Assembly: GCA_017542065.1 (NCBI GenBank)
Contig: JAFXXX010000019.1
Span: 62,001 to 126,000 of the forward strand
DNA: 64,000 nt
Direction: 5' to 3'
From: Bacilli bacterium
GTDB lineage: Bacteria > Bacillota_I > Bacilli_A > RF39 > UBA660
Shown: positions 35,703-43,557 of the stretch, piece by piece
Numbering within the stretch: the stretch's first letter is position 1
Layout: each line of letters opens with the position of its first letter
Notes under the pieces: generated by a model
Databases searched by the model: none
What the model saw: the letters and a program-made list of their open reading frames with translations, nothing else
Told to the model about the DNA's origin: nothing
Position numbers and translations under genes: made by a program

Positions 35703-36517
35703 AGTGTATATGCATAATCAGCAATACTTATAGGAGCATTATTAGTTAAATTCTCATTACCTATAGGAAATTGATTCTTTTTGTTTGCTTCATTTTCAAC
35801 ATAACTTAAGAAAGTCCCACTAAACATATTAAATCCTTTAGGATAATATCTAGATTTCTTTTCTAAACTAGTAAACGAAAAATAGTTTAATCCTAAGTAA
35901 TCCATAATTTTTCTACTATTAGTATAATATGATACATTATGTCCTTCTCTTGGATATTTAGGCATTGAATCAGTATATCCAACTAAATTATTTGTAGTTT
36001 TAAAATAAAAAATAGGATTAGTATGGTTTACTTTGCCTGTATCAATAGGATAATCTAGATTAGGATCTAATATAGAATAAGCTCCATTAATACCATATTT
36101 TCTAAGACATTTATCTATATTTTCTTCGCCGTTTTTAAGTAAATAATAAAGTAATAAAATAGGATTATTTCTTACTTTATTTCTATCTTCCTCATTATCA
36201 ATTACATCTTCAATTATTCCGGATTTTAACACTCTTTGTTCATCTAGAATACCAGCTAAATAGTATTCTTTTATTTGCATACCATTTTCATCTTCATAAT
36301 ATACATAACTTGGAAAGTTTTTATCTTCATTTGAAACTATTTGACCCATAAAGAAACTTTGTGTTCCTGTAGTTAAATCATCTTTTCTATATTTCATTTC
36401 ATGGATTTCTACAACTCTTACAATTTCTTTTTCAGAGTCTATAACCATTCTTTGAAGAGCATTAATTAGTTTATCACTATCATAATTACCTTCTGCTACT
36501 AATAATATTTTGTTCAT
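35687..36517 (-). CDS. Unknown protein, 276 aa, between the large ncRNA and the OapA-like gene
   Basis: I start at the ATG with first base 36517 (MNKILLVAEGNY), after AGAGGTG. The protein begins like a Rossmann-type strand (KILLVAEG) but lacks a clear nucleotide-binding loop, and I recognise no family. It is cytosolic, with no membrane segment and a Tyr/Asn-rich second half (RYYPKGFNMFSGTFLSYVEN). Its promoter has an extended -10 (TG-A-TATAAT) about 30 bases upstream. It lies just downstream of the terminator of the large ncRNA, so it is transcribed separately. Confidence 0.72.
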   Translation of the reverse strand: MNKILLVAEGNYDSDKLINALQRMVIDSEKEIVRVVEIHEMKYRKDDLTTGTQSFFMGQIVSNEDKNFPSYVYYEDENGMQIKEYYLAGILDEQRVLKSGIIEDVIDNEEDRNKVRNNPILLLYYLLKNGEENIDKCLRKYGINGAYSILDPNLDYPIDTGKVNHTNPIFYFKTTNNLVGYTDSMPKYPREGHNVSYYTNSRKIMDYLGLNYFSFTSLEKKSRYYPKGFNMFSGTFLSYVENEANKKNQFPIGNENLTNNAPISIADYAYTLKNKN

Positions 36518-36571
36518 AGTACACCTCTTAAACAATTGAAAACTATTATATCATACTAAATATTTAAAAAC

Positions 36572-36600
36572 AAAAAAAATCATCTTTTATAAGATGATTT
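36572..36600 (-). terminator. Intrinsic terminator of the large ncRNA
   Basis: On the minus strand AAATCATCTT-ATAA-AAGATGATTT (10-bp stem) followed by eight T residues. Confidence 0.92.
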
Positions 36601-37127
36601 ATTTCATAAAAAAATATGACTGGTACTATCACAATTAACTTTGCGCCATAGGTCAAGTAGAAGTTTCTCATATTTAAACCTTTCGTTACCAAAAGGCGGT
36701 TCCCCTTTACTTAAATATATATACCGTCACCTAAGTATACGACTTGATTACCACTTAGTACGCACTGCAAACTCATGATAGTATACAGCCTAGGAGATTT
36801 CCTCCCTGATATTATTCTATTATTAGTCTTTTTTGCAAATACAGTTTCATATAAGATATAAATACCTAAATACTTTGGCCATTAATATATAGATATTCCT
36901 ATAATTCCCATATATTCACTCAAGATTAGCAATTATTATTTTGTCATGTGTTAAATGGGTAGAGTCTTATATGCCATTATAAGATTCCCATAAAACTACT
37001 TTTATATAAACACCCAGCTTTGGGCAAGCCAAGCAATCTATACAAAGTGTACTTGTATGCTATTTAACGAATTTTTAGGCTCGTCTTCATAATAGATGTA
37101 TCAACTAGGATACTGCACCCTTCATAC
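36572..37127 (-). ncRNA. Large structured non-coding RNA, about 556 nt (OLE- or ROOL-class candidate)
   Basis: The 683-base gap between the 276-aa gene and yneF contains no plausible ORF. On the minus strand it has a perfect promoter, a GC-richer body than its surroundings, and an intrinsic terminator. Seen hairpins include CCTTTTG-GTAA-CGAAAGG (7 bp, GNRA tetraloop), flanked by ATATTTAA / TTAAATAT. Others are TCTTATA / TATAAGA enclosed by ATGGG / CCCAT, CTAAGT / ACTTAG and GGAG-gaaat-CTCC. Length and ornate folding fit the rare large RNA classes OLE (about 600 nt) or ROOL (about 580 nt). RNase P, tmRNA and 6S signatures are absent. An OapA-like gene two units downstream favours OLE. The class is inferred; the transcription unit is directly visible. 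Confidence 0.8.
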
Positions 37128-37134
37128 GAGAAAA

Positions 37135-37163
37135 ATTATAGCATATTTACGTAAAATAGTCAA
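37135..37163 (-). promoter_or_regulatory. Promoter of the large ncRNA
   Basis: TTGACT (37158-37163), exactly 17 bases and TATAAT (37135-37140) on the minus strand, giving +1 near 37127. Confidence 0.9.
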
Positions 37164-37189
37164 ATTTTTGGTTGACTTTTGAAATCATC

Positions 37190-37215
37190 AAAAAACAATA
37201 CTATTTAGTATTGTT
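37190..37215 (-). terminator. Intrinsic terminator of yneF
   Basis: AACAATACT-AAAT-AGTATTGTT with a T run on the minus strand, overlapping the yneF stop codon. Confidence 0.85.
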
Positions 37216-37419
37216 CATTGCCTTCATAACTTGATTAACTTGTTTTTGAGAAGGTGTTCTTCCCATTTGAATCATCATAGTTCTAATCATTTGTTCATTT
37301 ATTGGTGGATTCTTCTTTAAATATTTTTCCATAAATATTTTAGCAACAAAGAATCCAATTATTAAACCTGGTACTAATCCAATAGCAACCATTAATATAT
37401 CATGCCACATATTACTCAT
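37201..37419 (-). CDS. yneF: YneF/UPF0154 small membrane protein
   Basis: 72 aa with one N-terminal membrane helix ([20 protein letters not shown], about residues 11-30). A conserved basic turn follows ([16 protein letters not shown]), then [20 protein letters not shown], the hallmark of UPF0154 proteins of Bacillota. The function is unknown. AAGGAGG lies a good distance from the ATG at 37419. In B. subtilis yneF is also near tkt and lexA, so the locus is conserved. Confidence 0.93.
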   Translation of the reverse strand: MSNMWHDILMVAIGLVPGLIIGFFVAKIFMEKYLKKNPPINEQMIRTMMIQMGRTPSQKQVNQVMKAMNNTK

Positions 37420-37465
37420 ATTATTTTCCTCCTTAAATACATATATATTATATATTATTTTTATT

Positions 37466-37491
37466 TAAAATAAAAGAACTTATTACAATAA
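37466..37491 (-). terminator. Intrinsic terminator of tkt
   Basis: On the minus strand AGAACTTATT-GT-AATAAGTTCT followed by TTTTATT, overlapping the tkt stop. Confidence 0.8.
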
Positions 37492-39459
37492 GTTCTCTAT
37501 TCTACTAATTAATTTATCTATATTTATATTCATATAGTTAAGAACATCATCTTTAGAACCAGAAGCTCCAAATGAATCTACAGTTAATAAATAATCTGAA
37601 CTAGGAACAAATTTTTCCCATCCAAATGAAGAACCAAATTCTAATATAAATATAGGTTTACCCTTTGGAATAATACTCTCTTTATATTCATCACTTTGAA
37701 TATTATATAATTCCATACAAGGCATACTAATAATTCTTGCATCTATATTTTTATCTTGTAATAGTTTTACTTGCATTGATTTAGCAAGTTGAACTTCAGC
37801 TCCAGTAGCTATAATAACAGCATCTACTCTTTCTTTTTCCTCTCCTACTATATAAGCACCTTTAGAAACGCTTTCTCCTTTAGTTCCTTGTTCTGCTTTA
37901 ACTTCAGTTTTAGGAAGTGAAATAACACAAGGGATCTTATTACTTAGTATTACATTCCAAGTACCAATAATTTCTTTAATATCAGCAGGTCTAAATACAT
38001 ATAAATTAGGTATAGATCTAAGATCTGATAATTGCTCTACTGGTTGATGAGCAGGTCCATCAAATGAATTAGTAACAGAATCATGAGTAAATATATATGT
38101 TACTGGTAAATTCATTAATGCAGTTTGTCTAATAGATTCTCTCATACTATCACTATAAACAAGTAATGTTGATCCAAATGATCTAAATCCAGATACTGCA
38201 AGACCATTTAAACAAGCTCCCATAAAGTTATCTCTAACTCCGAATGGAATATTCTTTCCAGTATATTTCTTATATCCTATTTCTTCTGAACCATCAATAT
38301 ATACTCTAGTAGTATTAGCTAAGTCAGAACTACCTCCAATAAAGTTATAAACACTATTACCAATAAGGTTCATAATTCTATGATTACTTTCTCTCATAGA
38401 TTCTTTATTATTATAATCTATTGGAATCTCTGCTCTGTTTAAATCTACATTTACTAAGTTTTGATTAATATTATTTAATTCAAGTAATTGTTGTGGTGTT
38501 AAAACTTGTTTGTATTCATTAACTAGTTTTTCCCATTCTTGATAAATCTTAATAGATCTACCAATTACAGTATCTCTCATGTAACTAGCAGGTTCTTTTA
38601 ATATAGTAAATGGTATTGTACCAACTCCTGCTTTTTGTTTAAATTGATCTAAATCATTTTTTTCAAGTAATTGTGAATGAGTAGTTAATTTACCTTGATT
38701 AAGTAATCCTTCACCAATTATAGTTTTAACTTGAATAATTGTTGGAGCTTTAGCTCTTTTAGCTTTTTCGATAGCTTTATTAATTTCATTAGATGAATTA
38801 CCATTCTTAACAAATATAGTATTCCATCCCATAGATGAGAATCTAGATAAAACACTTTCACTAAATGTTCTTTTTATTTCTCCATCTGATGATACATCAT
38901 TTGAATCATATAAAACTATTAAATTATCTAATCCCATAGTTCCAGCAAAAGATGCAGCTTCATATGAAATACCTTTCATTAAATCTCCATCAGATACTAA
39001 AACGTACACTTTATAATCTATTATTTTATTTAATTTAGATTTACTCTTATCATTATATAATGCTTCATATTTCTTTTCAGCAAGAGCCATACCTACAGCT
39101 GTCGCAAATCCTTGACCTAATGGCCCTGTACTTAAATCTACTCCAAGAGTATTAATATTAGGATAAGCAGGTGTCTTAGAACCTAATTGTTTATAGTTTT
39201 TAAGGTCATCTATCATTAATGGATATCCAGTTAAAAACATTGTTGAATATAATAATGCTGATGCATGTGATGCACTTAAAACAAATCTATCTCTATTTAT
39301 CCAATCTGGTATAGAAGGATTAACTCTTAAATGTTTGGTAAAAAGTGTATATAAAATTGGTGCCGCAGAAAAACTTATACCATAATTTCCTTCTGTTCCA
39401 GAATTTTGAATCATATCTAAAGCTAAATTCTTTATAACATTAATTGCCTTTTGATCCAT
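37483..39459 (-). CDS. tkt: Transketolase
   Basis: TPP-dependent enzyme of the non-oxidative pentose phosphate pathway; 658 aa from the ATG at 39459 (MDQKAINVIKN). The N-terminal part has LSASHASALLYSTM (about residues 50-63) and GPLGQGFATAVGMA (about 113-126). The TPP motif is SDGDLMKGISYEAASFAG...LYDSNDVSSDG (about 156-195). The Pyr domain has FTHDSVTNSFDGPAHQPVEQL (about 458-478). It is a little shorter at the C-terminus than usual but complete. It shares the lexA-tkt-yneF order with B. subtilis. Confidence 0.97.
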   Translation of the reverse strand: MDQKAINVIKNLALDMIQNSGTEGNYGISFSAAPILYTLFTKHLRVNPSIPDWINRDRFVLSASHASALLYSTMFLTGYPLMIDDLKNYKQLGSKTPAYPNINTLGVDLSTGPLGQGFATAVGMALAEKKYEALYNDKSKSKLNKIIDYKVYVLVSDGDLMKGISYEAASFAGTMGLDNLIVLYDSNDVSSDGEIKRTFSESVLSRFSSMGWNTIFVKNGNSSNEINKAIEKAKRAKAPTIIQVKTIIGEGLLNQGKLTTHSQLLEKNDLDQFKQKAGVGTIPFTILKEPASYMRDTVIGRSIKIYQEWEKLVNEYKQVLTPQQLLELNNINQNLVNVDLNRAEIPIDYNNKESMRESNHRIMNLIGNSVYNFIGGSSDLANTTRVYIDGSEEIGYKKYTGKNIPFGVRDNFMGACLNGLAVSGFRSFGSTLLVYSDSMRESIRQTALMNLPVTYIFTHDSVTNSFDGPAHQPVEQLSDLRSIPNLYVFRPADIKEIIGTWNVILSNKIPCVISLPKTEVKAEQGTKGESVSKGAYIVGEEKERVDAVIIATGAEVQLAKSMQVKLLQDKNIDARIISMPCMELYNIQSDEYKESIIPKGKPIFILEFGSSFGWEKFVPSSDYLLTVDSFGASGSKDDVLNYMNINIDKLISRIENLL

Positions 39460-39523
39460 AACTATCACCCTAGCCCTTTATTCTTTATTAATTATATCAA
39501 ACATTTAATAAAAAATAAATAGA

Positions 39524-39679
39524 TTATTCATAAACATAGTATTCTTCATAATTATAATCTTCAATTACTGTATCCTCTACTCCGTATACATTAATTAATC
39601 TAATAGCTAGTGAATATAATAAAACAACACATATAACAAATGTTACTCCTACTTTTAAAATTCCTTTTAATTTTTTCAT
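39524..39679 (-). CDS. 51-aa SOS-controlled membrane protein divergent from lexA
   Basis: Too short for most gene callers, but well supported. ATG 39679 follows an SD (AGAGGTGA). The promoter TTGACA-17-TACAAT has a LexA box exactly between its two elements. The product begins MKKLKGILKVG, continues with one membrane helix (VTFVICVVLLYSLAIRLI, about residues 12-29) and ends in a short acidic, Tyr-rich tail (EDYNYEEYYVYE). It sits where B. subtilis has yneA, the SOS cell-division inhibitor, divergent from lexA. YneA also has an N-terminal membrane anchor, but with a LysM domain that is absent here. By position and control this is a candidate checkpoint division inhibitor; the activity is inferred. 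Confidence 0.78.
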   Translation of the reverse strand: MKKLKGILKVGVTFVICVVLLYSLAIRLINVYGVEDTVIEDYNYEEYYVYE

Positions 39680-39700
39680 ATATCTTCACCTCTTGTCTTC

Positions 39701-39729
39701 ATTGTATTACGAACAAGTGTATGTGTCAA
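39701..39729 (-). promoter_or_regulatory. SOS promoter of the 51-aa gene with LexA box 1
   Basis: On the minus strand TTGACA (39724-39729) and TACAAT (39701-39706), 17-base spacer. The LexA box CGAACAAGTGTATG (39710-39723, plus strand) fills the spacer and matches CGAACRNRYGTTYC at 12 of 14 positions. Confidence 0.8.
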
Positions 39730-39737
39730 TATGCTTT

Positions 39738-39777
39738 CAAACAAATGTTTGACATTTTACATTTTTTGTGATAATAT
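39738..39777 (+). promoter_or_regulatory. lexA promoter with LexA box 2
   Basis: TTGACA (39749-39754), 17 bases and TAATAT (39772-39777). The palindrome CAAACAAATGTTTG (39738-39751) matches the Bacillus SOS box at 12 of 14 positions and overlaps the -35, as expected for LexA autorepression. Confidence 0.82.
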
Positions 39778-39799
39778 TATTTTAGTAAAGGAGAATAAT

Positions 39800-40411
39800 A
39801 TGGAGAAACTAACTGTAAAACAAAATCTAGTTTTAGATTATTTAAAAAGAAGTATAGCTAAAAATGGTTATCCACCTACTGTTAGAGAAATTGGTAAAGC
39901 ACTAGATTTATCTAGTCCTGCAACTGTTCAAGCTCATTTAAATACTTTAGAAACTAAGGGATATATAAAAAGAGGAGATTCAAAGAATAGAGCTATTGAG
40001 TTATTAGTTCCAAATGATTATGCTGAATCTGATACAATAGACGTTCCTCTACTTGGTAAAGTAACTGCAGGAAATCCAATTGAAGCTATTGAAATGCCAG
40101 ATGAATTCTTTACATTACCAGCTTCCATGATACCTACTAAAAAAGAAGTATTTACACTTAGAGTATCTGGAACTTCAATGATCAATGCTGGTGTTCATGA
40201 TGGAGATATAGTTATAGTTCAAAGACAAGCTACTGCTAATAACGGAGATATGGTAGTTGCTATGACAGAAGATAATGAAGTTACACTTAAAACATTTTAT
40301 AAAGAAGACGGATATTTTAGATTACAACCTGAAAATGATACTATGGCCCCTATTATACTTGATAAAGTATATATAGTTGGTAAAGCAATAGGATTATATA
40401 GAAAATTCTAA
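39800..40411 (+). CDS. lexA: LexA repressor (SOS regulator)
   Basis: 203 aa from ATG 39800 (MEKLTVKQNL), eight bases after AAGGAG; upstream in-frame starts would run through the promoter. The N-terminal winged-helix DNA-binding domain covers about residues 1-70 (TVREIGKALDLSSPATVQAHL). The self-cleavage bond is Ala90-Gly91 in KVTAGNP, with the catalytic dyad Ser126 (GTSMINAG) and Lys164 (EVTLKTF). All are present, so RecA-stimulated autocleavage should work. It controls itself and the divergent 51-aa gene through two SOS boxes. Confidence 0.98.
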   Translation: MEKLTVKQNLVLDYLKRSIAKNGYPPTVREIGKALDLSSPATVQAHLNTLETKGYIKRGDSKNRAIELLVPNDYAESDTIDVPLLGKVTAGNPIEAIEMPDEFFTLPASMIPTKKEVFTLRVSGTSMINAGVHDGDIVIVQRQATANNGDMVVAMTEDNEVTLKTFYKEDGYFRLQPENDTMAPIILDKVYIVGKAIGLYRKF

Positions 40412-40439
40412 AAAAGACTGCAATAAGCAGTCTTTTTAT
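40408..40439. terminator. Bidirectional intrinsic terminator
   Basis: AAAAAGACTGC-AATAA-GCAGTCTTTTT between lexA and the convergent minus-strand gene. Confidence 0.85.
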
Positions 40440-41068
40440 ATTAATTCTTTTTCTTTTAAATATGCATATATTAAATTAGTAGATGTGCTAATAAATGTTT
40501 TAATATCTTCAATATCAAATATATACTCTTTTTTCTCTTTAGTGTTTTCAATTATATAACTTGATTCATTTATTAATAAATTTAATTTATCCATTGGAAT
40601 TTCAGTAATTATATTATTCAACTCAGGAAGTTCATTATAGAAAATGCTTAAATCCATATTATACTCATCAAGTAATCTAGTATTTAGATTTGTATAATCA
40701 TTATATACATATAAAGTAAATATATTTTCAGTACATTTAACTTTAGTACCATCTAGTTTAGTAATTAATTCTTTTTCTTGATTAAATAATTCAGGAATGA
40801 AATATTTAAACCATAAATAATCTGTATATAAATGAATAAAATAGCCCATTACAAAATCATCATTCATTTTAGAACTATATTTATTTAAAAATCTTTTTAT
40901 ATTTGGAATATCATTATTAGTATCTTGAAAATGAGCTTCTATTTTAGAACCAGTAGCTATCTTGCCAAGATCTGGTGCTATTCCTCCAAGTAATATAAGA
41001 TTATTATCTCTATTTAATTTTTTATTTAATTCATTTGCTACAGCCATATGTATAATTGTTGATGCCAT
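40436..41068 (-). CDS. Zinc-dependent phospholipase C-like protein (PF00882 type)
   Basis: 210 aa. The N-terminal MASTIIHMAVANELNKKL, GGIAPDLGKIATG (about residues 28-40) and GYFIHLYTDYLWFKYF (about 75-90) match the helical, His/Asp metal-binding core of small PF00882-type proteins often annotated as zinc-dependent phospholipase C or unknown hydrolases. No signal peptide is present, so a secreted phospholipase is unlikely; the real substrate is unknown. Extended -10 (TG-C-TATAAT) and GGTGA SD lie directly before ATG 41068. Confidence 0.7.
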   Translation of the reverse strand: MASTIIHMAVANELNKKLNRDNNLILLGGIAPDLGKIATGSKIEAHFQDTNNDIPNIKRFLNKYSSKMNDDFVMGYFIHLYTDYLWFKYFIPELFNQEKELITKLDGTKVKCTENIFTLYVYNDYTNLNTRLLDEYNMDLSIFYNELPELNNIITEIPMDKLNLLINESSYIIENTKEKKEYIFDIEDIKTFISTSTNLIYAYLKEKELI

Positions 41069-41075
41069 ATTTTAT

Positions 41076-41106
41076 CACCACAATAATTATAGCACAAAAA
41101 AAGACT
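41076..41106 (-). terminator. Intrinsic terminator of the 148-aa gene
   Basis: On the minus strand AAGAATAGT / ACTAGTCTT with a T run, overlapping the stop codon. Confidence 0.65.
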
Positions 41107-41551
41107 AGTTTTCACTATTCTTTTTTTTACTTTGAAGTTTTTTAACTCTTTTATAAGTTTTGCCCTTACCAAGTTCAGTAACAGTAAATGTTCTATTAAT
41201 AATTTTTCTACAAGATTTTTTAGTCTTTTTATTAAAGTGTTCTGTTACTAAAGCATCACTAACTATATCTAGTAATGTAGCATTGTCAACATTTAATTCT
41301 TTTTTTACAATATGTCTAATATCATCAAATGATAATGTAAAGTATGATTTTGTTGCTTTACCTGTTTCAGGATCTACAATGTTTTCTGTTGCTTGACAAG
41401 AAAATAAATTATCAGAGCAATATTGTTTTTTATATTTAAAAGATATACTAACATCTCTTTTTAATTTTTTGTAATGAGCTCTTATTAATAAAGATATTTG
41501 CTCAGTATTAAAAGAATATGTTGTTTTTTGACCGTTTCTTACAAATTCCAT
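41105..41551 (-). CDS. Unknown basic protein, 148 aa
   Basis: I start at the ATG with first base 41551 (MEFVRNGQKTTYSF), after AAGAGGTG. The protein is Lys-rich with a strongly basic C-terminus (KGKTYKRVKKLQSKKKNSEN) and no membrane segment. I recognise no family. Its promoter has an extended -10 (TTTGC-TATAAT) flanked by two TTTTTACTT-like repeats similar to those before the XRE regulator at 13522. It is a single-gene unit between terminators, like the orphan genes at 14355, 14919 and 60070. Confidence 0.7.
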   Translation of the reverse strand: MEFVRNGQKTTYSFNTEQISLLIRAHYKKLKRDVSISFKYKKQYCSDNLFSCQATENIVDPETGKATKSYFTLSFDDIRHIVKKELNVDNATLLDIVSDALVTEHFNKKTKKSCRKIINRTFTVTELGKGKTYKRVKKLQSKKKNSEN

Positions 41552-41619
41552 TTTTACACCTCTTTTTTTCTGCAAGTAAAAAGTATTATAGCAAAGTAAA
41601 AAATCAAAATCAATATGCA

Positions 41620-43557
41620 TTATTTAATTTTAAACAAAACGCTTCCATCTTGATCTGTTCTATATATAATTGATTTATTTAGATTATCTAATACTTCTTT
41701 ATTAGGATGACCATATCTATTATTTTTACCAACGCTAATAATAGAATATTTAGGATTAATTTCAGTAATAAATTCTTTACTAGAACTAGTTTTAGATCCA
41801 TGATGGCCTACTTTTAATACATCTATATTAGACAATTCATATTTATTTAATATATCTTTTTCTTTAGTAATACTAGCATCTCCCATAAATAAGAGTTTAT
41901 GATTATTTAGCTTAGTATATATTACATTTGAATTATCATTTTCATTATCATATTTTTTTGTTTGTAAAAATTCTAGATTATCTACCCTATTTACACAAGT
42001 ATAGTAATTAATATTTTTATTTTTTAAAACTTTAATTAATTCATTTTCTAAATCGTTGTAAGGTCCACAATTAAATACTACATTATCTACTTTAAATTTA
42101 TTAACTAAATTAATGGCCTCACCCATATGATCGTAATCACCATGAGTTAAAATTAGATAATCTATTTTTTTAACTCCTACACTTCTTGATAAAGGTATTA
42201 TTAAATTATCAGCTAAAGAATAATTATATTTTCCCCCAGTATCTATTAAATAGTTTTTATTTTTAATTCTAATTAAACTTGAATCTCCTTGACCTACATC
42301 CAAGAAATAAACTCTTGGATTAATCATATATGAATTATTTAGATAAAATATAAATAATAAACTAATAATTCCAAGATAATATTTCTTATTATTTTTAGAT
42401 AAAAAAAGCACTAAATAATAGATAATTATTAGTAATATATTTAATTTAGAAAAAGATACTGTAAATATACTTATTTCACTCATTTTAAGCATGATTTTAT
42501 CCATGTAATTAGTTATGTAGAAGAAATACTTGTCTAAGAAATTAAATATGAAAACAAGGCATGAAAACGGGAATATTATATAACTAATAAATGGTATAAA
42601 TATTACATTCATAAATAATGAAATAAAATTAATTTTAAAATAGTTATTTATAAGTATTGGAATAGAATAAAAGAATGCTACTAAGGATGAATATTTTGAT
42701 TTTGAATAATATAATCCAAATGATATTACAAACGAAAATATAAAAGCTATATTATAGATATTAAATGGATTAATAACTAACAAGAATAACATTATTATTA
42801 ATAATAGTTTCTCATTAGATATATTTAGTTTTAAACTTTTTAATAAATACATTAAGAAACATCTAACTATTGATGCAGAAAAGTTTAATAAAAACATATA
42901 TAAAATTAAAAAGATATATATAAATATCTTTTTTGTTTTTAATTTATTTAAAAGCATAATTATATATGATATATGCATACCAGATATACATATTAAATGT
43001 ACTAACCCTAGATTCTTATAAGAAGAATATAGATCATCTTCTAAAAAGTTTTTATTTGATAATAGGAATACATATAAATATTTTTTAGAGTATTTACACT
43101 TTTCTATTCTTTTTACTATTAAGTTTTTAATAGTAAATAAAATATTCTTATTCTTTTTTATTAGTTTAATACTATCAGCATTAAACATATAATATATTCT
43201 TTGGCTATATAAATACTTTTTATAATTAAACATGTTAAAATTTGTATTTTCACTTATAGGTGTATATTCACCTTTTAGTTCAACATAATCACCATATTTA
43301 AGATTAAAAGTTTCTGTTTTTAAATAATAATTAACTATTATTCTTCTTTTTGATTTAATCTTTATAGTTAATTTATTACCATCTGTTTTATAGTCATAAA
43401 TATAACCTGTAATAGTATTATCATTTATGTCTTTTGGATTAAATAATATGATAAATAATGAACAATACAATATTACAATTATGGATAATAATATTAATAA
43501 TTTATTCTGTAGTAATATTATCTTTAATCTTTGTATATATGCTTTCACCAATACCAC
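41620..43557 (-). CDS. comEC: ComEC/Rec2 DNA-uptake channel protein
   Basis: 645 aa, somewhat shorter than B. subtilis ComEC (776). An N-terminal membrane region with OB-like extracellular domain (about residues 1-140) is followed by the Competence membrane domain (HLICISGMHISYIIMLL at about 190, several helices to about 405). A C-terminal metallo-beta-lactamase-like domain has DVGQGDSSLIRIKNKNYLIDTGG, LTHGDYDHMGEA (about 470) and KVGHHGSKTSSS. No ATG is available; the frame begins with closely spaced GTG/TTG codons, and the start overlaps the end of comEA by up to 56 bases. The exact start is uncertain. Confidence 0.94.
   Translation of the reverse strand: MVLVKAYIQRLKIILLQNKLLILLSIIVILYCSLFIILFNPKDINDNTITGYIYDYKTDGNKLTIKIKSKRRIIVNYYLKTETFNLKYGDYVELKGEYTPISENTNFNMFNYKKYLYSQRIYYMFNADSIKLIKKNKNILFTIKNLIVKRIEKCKYSKKYLYVFLLSNKNFLEDDLYSSYKNLGLVHLICISGMHISYIIMLLNKLKTKKIFIYIFLILYMFLLNFSASIVRCFLMYLLKSLKLNISNEKLLLIIMLFLLVINPFNIYNIAFIFSFVISFGLYYSKSKYSSLVAFFYSIPILINNYFKINFISLFMNVIFIPFISYIIFPFSCLVFIFNFLDKYFFYITNYMDKIMLKMSEISIFTVSFSKLNILLIIIYYLVLFLSKNNKKYYLGIISLLFIFYLNNSYMINPRVYFLDVGQGDSSLIRIKNKNYLIDTGGKYNYSLADNLIIPLSRSVGVKKIDYLILTHGDYDHMGEAINLVNKFKVDNVVFNCGPYNDLENELIKVLKNKNINYYTCVNRVDNLEFLQTKKYDNENDNSNVIYTKLNNHKLLFMGDASITKEKDILNKYELSNIDVLKVGHHGSKTSSSKEFITEINPKYSIISVGKNNRYGHPNKEVLDNLNKSIIYRTDQDGSVLFKIK

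Noticed and set aside
36572..37127. RNase P RNA or tmRNA as identity of the large ncRNA
   Set aside because: GGGAGGAAAT resembles the start of the RNase P CR-I element, but the required GAAAGTCC and the matching P4 3' strand are not present. No CCA end or tRNA-like half of tmRNA is visible either.
40436..41068. Secreted phospholipase C toxin
   Set aside because: Only the PF00882-like metal-binding core is present, with no signal peptide and a shorter protein; toxin function is not supported.
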